Shown: positions 57,400 through 64,000 of the stretch, in pieces
Layout: every line of letters starts with the position of its first letter
Position numbering within the stretch: the first letter of the stretch is position 1
Source of the DNA: Trachythela sp. YZ-2020
Lineage: Eukaryota > Cnidaria > Anthozoa > Malacalcyonacea > Clavulariidae
DNA length: 64,000 nucleotides
Direction of reading: 5' to 3'
NCBI GenBank assembly: GCA_016169945.1
Contig: JADLSH010000373.1
Location: 1,674,001 to 1,738,000, forward strand
Notes under the pieces: generated by a model
What the model was told of the DNA's origin: nothing
What the model saw: the letters and a program-made list of their open reading frames with translations, nothing else
Databases searched by the model: none
Translations under genes and position numbers: made by a program

Positions 57400-58640
57400 A
57401 TGGCTCAGCGCAATCTTAGAAGTAGACAACAGTGTATTGTATACCTGGTAACCTACAGCCGAGCTGATTTGTCTATAGTTCCTACAAGACAGGTCTTTGC
57501 CAATATGGTGGTTAAAGCGTTCGAACAACTCGATGTCGCCAAAGTTTCGCACTGGGTTGTCGCACAAGAGAACCATCATGACAAAGTATCAGGACCACTT
57601 GGTAGTCATTATCACATGGCTATAAAACTTACTCGCCAAGCACGATGGTGTAGAGTCCGTGCCAGATTGGAGTCAGAAAACGGAATAAATGTTAATTTCA
57701 GTTCTAGTCACGCTACATACTACAGCGCATATAAATATGTCACTAAAGAAGACAAACATATTGTGCTATCGGACGGACACCCTGAGCTTAGTGGTCCACC
57801 GGTGACGGAGGCGGCAACTAAAGCTAAAAAAGGCAAACTATCAGCGGGCAAGGGGAAAAAAGGTAGAAAAAGGGAACGCTATACGACATTTGATGTGGTG
57901 GAGATTATTCGGGAAAATAAGATCAAGTCGAGGTTAGAACTTATTAATCTGGCTCTAAGACAAAAAAAAAAAAGGGAAAAACTACTCTAGCTGAGTTCAT
58001 AGCTAACCGCGGTCAGAAAATCGTGAACGAGGCATTGGATTTGGCAAAGGAGTTCAACGATGCACCGCAAAGATTTGCACGAATGGAGAAAAGCCGTGTG
58101 CAGCTTTTGAAGGAAGCGTATTCCGGAGAATGTGTAGGTGAATGCAATGGCAAATGGTTGGAATTGGGGCTGAGCTTACTCCAGTGAAACGACATCCCAT
58201 TTCCAAGTTTTTGTAACGCAATGTTAAAAGCGCTTAGTCGTGGTCGGGGGAAAATACCGAAATGTGTTTTTATTTGGTCCAGCTAACACGGGAAAGTCAT
58301 TTATGCTATCACCGCTCAAGTCAATTTTCAAGACTTTCACAAACCCAGCAACTGGTACATTTGCATGGATGGGGGTTGAAGATGCAGAGGTTGTGCTACT
58401 GAATGATTTCCGTTGGCATCCGTCCATAATAGCCTGGGGCGACTTCCTACAGTTACTAGAAGGTGATACAGTCCATATCGCAGCTCCCAAAAACTTTTGC
58501 AGCAAAGACATCGAGTTTAGCAAGGACACACCTTTCTTTGCTACAGCTGATGCTCCCATTGTTCTGGTGAAAGGTGGCTCCCTGGATCAATGTAATACCC
58601 AAATGATGCAGGTCAGATGGGTATTTTTTCATTTTTGACG
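57400..58640 (+). pseudogene. CRESS-type Rep (HUH endonuclease + SF3 helicase), endogenous, frameshifted
   Basis: The reading frame opens at ATG 57400. Motif I is near 'VYLVTYSRAD', the HUH motif is 'SHYHMAIKL' and the Tyr/Lys motif is 'YKYVTKED'. This is followed by a basic Lys/Gly linker. A poly-A run at 57962-57973 shifts the frame; a stop lies near 58185, and another shift at about 58240 enters the helicase: Walker A 'GPANTGKSF', Walker B 'VVLLNDFRW', motif C 'PFFATADAP'. It ends about 58638. These are the two modules of replication-initiator proteins of circular single-stranded DNA replicons; the helicase also resembles parvovirus-type SF3. The breaks mean it is inactive as it stands. 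No capsid gene or obvious origin stem-loop was found nearby. Confidence 0.75.
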
Positions 58641-59530
58641 GCAAATTCCCCAAGATGCTCAAGTTAGTTTACCACCATGCCCCAAATGTTTTGCAAGGTT
58701 AATAATTGACTATAGCGAAAATTCTACATAGCTTATTATTATCACAGTTATTAGTTATCTATGTAATACTCAATCTCACGTCTCAAAATGGCTTTGCATA
58801 ATTTTGTGGCCGGGAATATTAGCAAAAGTTGTTTACCAACTGAACCAAGATGATTACGTTATCCCTTAGTACAAATCTAATATTTCCTTAGCCTTTTATG
58901 ATTAAAAAAGGGAGAAACCAAATTTTCAAAATTATTACGTCATGCCATTTTTGAGGATGGAAACGAGTATTTCAGTAGCTGAATGCGGTACTCCCTTTCG
59001 GTACTCCATCAAAAAGCAAATATTTCTCATTTAATATACTACCTTTTTCCTCGTACTTTTCCGTGAAGATAAATTGCTGTTGATACACTTCTTTTTGCGA
59101 TTGCTTATTGTTCAGCGAAGTTTTGTTTGTGAGTTATAAACGTTGCTCCATGAAAGTACCAAAAGTATAAACAGATTAAATTAAAATACTTTATTGTGCC
59201 GCAAATGGAGTACCGCCTCAAACTTTGATTTATTGCAATATATTTTTTTATAAACTGAAAATTTTAATAAAGATCGAATCGCCCTATAACACACTGCAAG
59301 AACAATAACATATTTTGAGTTTATTCCGTAAGAAATTCTTAAAGTTACATGGAGTACCGCGTATGTATATGGACATGTATATATATATTCAAGTTTCAAA
59401 GGTCAAAGTTCATATTAACACTGCAATTAAATTATATGGATTTTATGTATTACTATTACTAGCCAAAGTTAATATTAAAAACTGTCCTTTAATTAAATGG
59501 ATTGTACTATATTAGTAGATATAGAGACTG
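58641..59530. other. spacer within the direct-repeat cassette
   Basis: No ORF supported. The octamer-like GGTACTCC / GGAGTACC motif occurs several times (58989, 59004, 59209, 59349), in both orientations. Confidence 0.5.
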
Positions 59531-59536
59531 TTATTT

Positions 59537-60617
59537 CTAATACTTTGTTCGAGAACTGTGTCCGTTTATCACTGCATTAATACGTCTCGGTAAACTTTCG
59601 ATCGTCCGATCAATTGTTGATGTATCAATATCATCGCAGCAACGAAAAACCCGTTCTTTAAACTCCTCAAACGACTCTTTTCCAATCTTCATACTTAAAG
59701 CTTCGTCTGCCAAACGCTTCTTTATCAGGTGGAAAACGTTCTCGATCGGATTTAGGTCCGGAGAACGTGGGGGTATGCGGTGCAGCTCTGCTTCAATTTC
59801 GCTAAGCGCACCAATAGATTTCTTACTGGTTTGACATGGGTCGTTATCCATAACAAATAACCTGCCACCGTTGGCTTTGGGACCAGCTTTAGCAAACGTT
59901 ATATTAAATCGACTTCGGATAAACGAAGAGAAAAAATCTCCAGACATTTTCTCATACGCTTGTTTTAAAATGATGCCTTTTCCGTGTGCGATAGCAACCA
60001 TCAGATGCAAGCGCCTTCCGCCAGCGAGTTCTTTGCTGCCTTTGGCTGTGCACTGAAGTCCCTCGCCGCGCTTTCGCCACACACGAGATTTTGTTTGGCA
60101 AGCATCTCTCATAGGATTGAATTTATGAATAAACGACACACCGTCCAGGTAAAAGAGATGTGATTCTCGTAGAAATCTGGGAAATCACGCAGCATTTTTC
60201 TCATAGAACAGGTGTGATGATACCTTCGTTTCTTGTCGTCGTCTGATAATAATCCTTTCTTTCTTGCTTGAAGAAATTTGAATCCCATCGCATTTAGGTA
60301 TTTTGTGTACGTTCTACGATGTAGGAGTGTAGGATTTAAACCTGCCTCCCTAACCAGCGACATAACTGTTATATGACGTTTATCCTTCCGCATGTTTTAA
60401 AAAGTTCTCATTAGCACACGTTTATCTCTGGAATTAAGTTTTGGTGTCGTGTTTCATTCTCGGTGTTTGACATACCACATAAAGCATTTCTTTTCTTCCA
60501 AATACGATGCACTGATGACTTGGACATACCTGACATTGTGGCAATCTTTCTAAAGCTGCCTTTCCGATTTTGTCTTAACAAAAGCGCGTAAGCTTTTTGA
60601 AAACTACTTAGTTTCAT
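59537..60617 (-). pseudogene. Tc1/mariner transposase (DD34E-like), two shifts and one stop
   Basis: Minus strand. 60617-60430: N-terminal HTH ('FQKAYALLLRQNRKGSFRKI', 'SGMSKSSVHRIW'). A shift is followed by a short piece with a stop near 60395. 60393-60120: 'HITVMSLVREAGLNPTLLHR', 'YLNAMGFKFLQARKKGLL'. A one-base deletion in a T-run near 60150 separates the first catalytic motif ('YLDGVSF'). 60139-59537: 'GRRLHLMVAIAHGKGIILKQ', 'LFVMDNDPCQTSKKS' (second Asp) and 'IPPRSPDLNPIENVFHLIKK' (Glu), about 34 residues apart. Overall length ~350 residues, normal for Tc1. Sits in the same direct-repeat cassette as the Rep remnant. Confidence 0.85.
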
Positions 60618-60879
60618 CGCGTCAATGTACTTCTTAATGGAAGTTAAATTTTAGGAATGATTGTTTGTGACGTTTTAATTATTTAATAATTATCAAGCAC
60701 TTAATTTCTTTAAATAGTCATATATCCTTCAATTCGATATCAAGTTTCAAAAATATCCACAATGTAAATTAATATATAGCATTGAGTCATTCATAGTTTC
60801 AATGTTTTTAACCACATTTGAATAAAATTATACGTTTTAAGCCAAAAAAATCATAAAAAAGAGTTGCGTCCGTTTTCAG

Positions 60880-61234
60880 ACAATCAAGGAATAGTTGCAT
60901 TGGGACAAATTAAAAAATCTTACGTCAAAACAAAAAATCATTTTGCGCACTAGTATTATCCCCTCCCCCCGCCGCCACCTTACAATGTTGCCGGTTGACA
61001 AACATGTGCCATTGAAACATATTATATGCTTTTTCCCAATACAGATTGTGGTGAATAGCCAACATTGTATGGTGGGGCGGGGGGAGGTGGGAGTCCATGT
61101 AGGTGTATGAGGTTTTTTAGTATATGCGCTATAGTCTTATAATGTCATTTAACCTTTATCTAATTGTAGATAATACGATATGTCAGAAATGCCGTTTTGA
61201 CGGAAATTGTCCCGATTAACTATTCTCTGATTGT
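60880..61234. repeat. 354-bp direct repeat, right copy
   Basis: Same orientation and near-identical to 56913-57266 (a handful of differences). Followed by TA-GGTATG. The inner flank reads TTTTCAGA, the mirror image of TCTGAAGT after the left copy. Confidence 0.9.
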
Positions 61235-61482
61235 AGGTATGATTCATTTGGTTAGAACTTTTGCTGGCAAATTTTATTTTTGTGCAGTGTTTTGGTGTGT
61301 GTGCGGGTGAACGAAAACAATAGATTGTCAATTGGACTCTTTTGTTTTGTCCACCAGCACAGAGGTCATGTCCCTTGTTATTCCATTCTCTGAGGATCGG
61401 TTGAAAACCACCAATAAGCTCTTGTGAATAGATAATTTAATTTCTTGACTCAGTAGACATTGATCTCTCATGGTTGAAGACT

Positions 61483-62425
61483 TTAAATAAAGCTGATGTC
61501 ATATGAACAGTTAACAACCTGTTGAATCTTCCCCTTCCCATTCAACCCTGGTAAGCCCAATGACTGTAGTATTGAAGTAAGTTCATTTCCATGCAATTTG
61601 TTAAGTATGACAGAAGGTCCAGATTTAAGAAAAACATCAGTCAAAAAGTTGCAGTTGCTTTCAGTTGCAGTTGTTCCCTGATGATTTGCTGTTTTGATTT
61701 CAAAAACATTGTAACAACTCTTCGTAGTAATATCACAGAACCAGCATGAAAAGGTCATTATCGTCATCTCCAAGTAACTTGTGCCACATTTTATGTAGGT
61801 TTGGATCTTCGCTCAAAAACTTCAAACATTTTTAGTATGTCTTTCTCTGCACATGTGTCAAGTCCATCTTTAACAGTATATCCAAAACTTCTGAATTGGG
61901 GTGAATAGAAATCTTCCTGGCTGAACCAAGTCATCATGCCCCAACCATTTAATTGTTGTGGATTTGGCTGCGTTGCACGTATATTTAATACAGCACTGTT
62001 CTCTTCTAATTCACAATAATGGTCAAAAACTACAGAACTCCAAATCTGCTGTAAAACATGATTTAAAATAATATTTGTCTTTATTGATAACTTATCGCGG
62101 AATGTCGTAAAACTCTTCAAGGTTCATCATTTTCTTATTTAAACAGTTGATATCTTGAATGTTTTGATAACAAGCATGGAAACAGATTGTTATCTGTTTC
62201 AAAAAGTTAACAACAAGATCGATATTTTGCTCAGAGTGAGATAAAATTGTTCTTGCAGTACTGGATTAAATTGTCTCACCCACTGTACGACCAACACTAT
62301 TGAGAATGTTGGAAACATTTTTTTGACCACTTTCAGAGTACATCCAGTTTAAGTTTTGCAGAATTTCCAGAAGATTTATTCTTCTATGCAAATTTCGCTC
62401 ATGCTGTCCGCCATTTTTATGGTAT
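61483..62425 (-). pseudogene. unrecognised gene, frameshifted
   Basis: Minus-strand coding-like segments: from about 62420 'LHRRINLLEILQNLNWMYSE', 'NILNSVGRTVGE', 'HSEQNIDLVVNFLKQITICF'; 62120-61791 'TNIILNHVLQQIWSSVVFDH', 'LNGWGMMTWFSQEDFYSPQF', 'GLDTCAEKDILKMFEVFERR'; 61773-61483 'WFCDITTKSCYNVFEIKTAN', 'ELTSILQSLGLPGLNGKGK'. Frames change several times and stops intervene. The residue make-up looks like real protein, but I do not recognise the family. It could be a decayed element gene or host gene. Confidence 0.4.
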
Positions 62426-62429
62426 AAAA

Positions 62430-63640
62430 CGGGGGTACACAGATCACACAGACTAGGGGTGCCATACCACAGTTAAGTCTTGTATAGTGACTTTTAAAAG
62501 TTATTCAACATATTTTTGTTGCTATATATGCATTATATGGCTGTTAGTTCCAACACAGCTAAAAGAGAGCTATGTGTTCCTTTAACAAATAACAAGTATT
62601 TATGATCATTTGAGGTTTATGGGTAAATGTTTGGAGGCTGAATATTATACTTACCAAAGCTAAGGCAATAAACATGTATAGAAGCAATAGACAGTCATGA
62701 GCTGTATTTACACTGCAAGCCTGACCTAATTTGGCTTATGCATTGGGTAATAAATTAGTGGAGCAAAACCTGGCCTAGCCCTAAGCTTGTAGTGTAAACA
62801 CAGCTAATGCAGGCCTCTAGCATGCCTCGGTCAAGCAAGTCATCATGGGCCACAGAGTTGCAAGTTATGGCAACTGACCGTTCTATGACACAGTGTTATT
62901 TACTTGCTATTTGTGTTATAATTATGCCAATACCATCATTTAGCTTCACCAGCCCTTGCTGAAAATATCCCTAGATATTTTGTGTTGCTTTAATGTCATC
63001 ATTTTTGTTTCTTCTAGTTTAATTTGTGCAAGCCTTATCTGCAAGTGATGAAGTTTCTGTGAATGATTGGATCATTTTGCATTGTCTCTGTTATTGCTGC
63101 AGAGCTAGCGAAGCAGCAGCCTAATTTGTGCAGAGGGTTTTTTTTCAGTAAATTTTTCTAGCGTGTTGCATTGTGGTTTGTGCTCAGTTGTTGTGCGCAC
63201 TACACATCCACCCGATTCCATGTGCTTTGACCAAGAAACATTCCTAGAGACTAGATATATTGAATACTTGGTTGTTGCGACCCCACCCGATTCCACATGA
63301 TTTCTAGTCAAGAGTATAATTTTAATCAGCAAGGTTGCATGTTGTTCCTGAAATATTTCAAGCTGAAGCTCCATTTTTACCTATACTTGAATACTAATTT
63401 TAGATTTTCTTCTAATAAATTTTCTTCTAATAAGAAATATTCTACCAGTACATTCTATTGTGTTTTTGGTGTGTCACCACACCTTGTGTGTTGGTGTCCT
63501 AGCACGCCTCGTTTTGATTTTTGCCATTCACAAATTGTTTGCAGCAATGAAGCCATAAAGTTTGTTCTCGTTGTTGTGAAATATCATATTTGTAGTCAAA
63601 TACTGCCAGTAGCATCTAACATGCATGGTTTGCCCATTCA
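62430..63640. other. no gene assigned
   Basis: AT-rich with no recognised protein. Two direct copies of CACCCGATTCCA at about 63208 and 63285. Confidence 0.4.
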
Positions 63641-63649
63641 CGTTCATTC

Positions 63650-64000
63650 CAACTGGAATGGGCACACAATTTTTGGAAAGGTATTGCTTAAAAGGTGAAC
63701 CCAATAAAGAGGGGCTTCAATGGAGATTCAACTGTACATTCGATTATTCAAATATCACTACACTCGAGTTTCAATCAGTGCATACAAAAGATAAAAGCAA
63801 AAAATACAAAGCAAGTATAGTAACTGCAAGGAATGATCCTAGATTGAACACTCATCAGAAAATTCAACTTGTTGGCTGGAGGACCAACTGTGCGTACACG
63901 ATATGCAAGCAATACTAGATTATCATGCTTGTGTTGAATATTTGTGCAAATATGCTGCAAAAGGTGAACCCAGGTCCAACACATTGAAAAACACATTCAA
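63650..64000 (+). pseudogene. second Helitron-like Rep fragment, running off the window
   Basis: Frames between 63700 and 64000 give 'SVHTKDKSKKYKASIVTARN', 'RLNTHQKIQLVGWRTNC' and, after a shift near 63905, 'QAILDYHACVEYLCKYAAKG' followed by 'EPRSNTLKNTF'. This is the region of the Helitron Rep with the catalytic tyrosines (Y-x2-x-Y-x2-K). It differs from the 49.3-51.8 kb copy. The element continues beyond the window. Confidence 0.75.

Noticed and set aside
1..64000. tRNA or rRNA genes
   Set aside because: I saw no tRNA-like B-box/cloverleaf or rRNA core sequence, but a covariance search was not possible here.

Overview
The window reads as invertebrate nuclear DNA: AT-rich, split genes with clean GT/AG introns, no operons, and transposable elements from nearly every eukaryotic class. 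The mix of DUF6589, P2RX7_C-domain, THAP-transposase, G2E3-like HECT and DUF3504/Crypton genes is most familiar to me from cnidarians and sponges. That placement is an inference from families; no host marker gene is visible. Almost every coding region belongs to a mobile element or looks like a domesticated or decaying relative of one, and most are broken by frameshifts, stops or deletions.

Layout. 0.2-1.1 kb: LINE 3' end. 1.8 kb: small hairpin. 4.3-8.5 kb: head-to-head pair of a DUF6589 gene (-) and a P2RX7_C-domain gene (+), sharing a promoter sequence that recurs elsewhere in the window. 8.6-9.35 kb: LINE fragment. 9.4-12.1 kb: THAP-domain DNA transposon (-). 14.9-27.0 kb: one 12.08-kb DNA transposon with ~0.44-kb inverted terminal repeats and a 6-bp target duplication. 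It carries an integrase-core transposase (+) converging on a HECT ubiquitin-ligase gene (-), and holds a Penelope element, several MITEs and a LINE. 29.3-29.9 kb: Crypton-type recombinase remnant. 30.1-31.3 kb: LINE. 31.3-32.3 kb: second HECT gene fragment split by a TTAA MITE. 33.3-36.7 kb: very AT-rich island of small unrecognised ORFs. 36.9-39.3 kb: CACTA/EnSpm transposase (-). 41.4-42.9 kb: DIRS-like retroelement, then a 117-bp tandem repeat. 44.9-47.9 kb: 3-kb fold-back palindrome. 48.3-51.8 kb: Penelope end fragment, LINE ORF1 with an SGNH hydrolase domain, Helitron Rep. 52.9-53.6 kb: LINE fragment. 53.9-56.2 kb: PIF/Harbinger pair. 56.9-61.2 kb: cassette bounded by 354-bp direct repeats and holding a CRESS-type Rep (HUH endonuclease plus SF3 helicase) and a Tc1 transposase. 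61.5-62.4 kb: unknown gene. 63.7-64.0 kb: second Helitron.

The main result is the nesting order. The 12-kb element inserted into a copy of the sequence at 7.49-7.71 kb; the uninterrupted paralogue shows the empty site. A LINE then inserted into its right terminal repeat, where the left repeat preserves that empty site, and a Penelope element entered its HECT exon. Other points for follow-up are the direct-repeat-flanked Rep cassette, the AT-rich island and the 3-kb palindrome.
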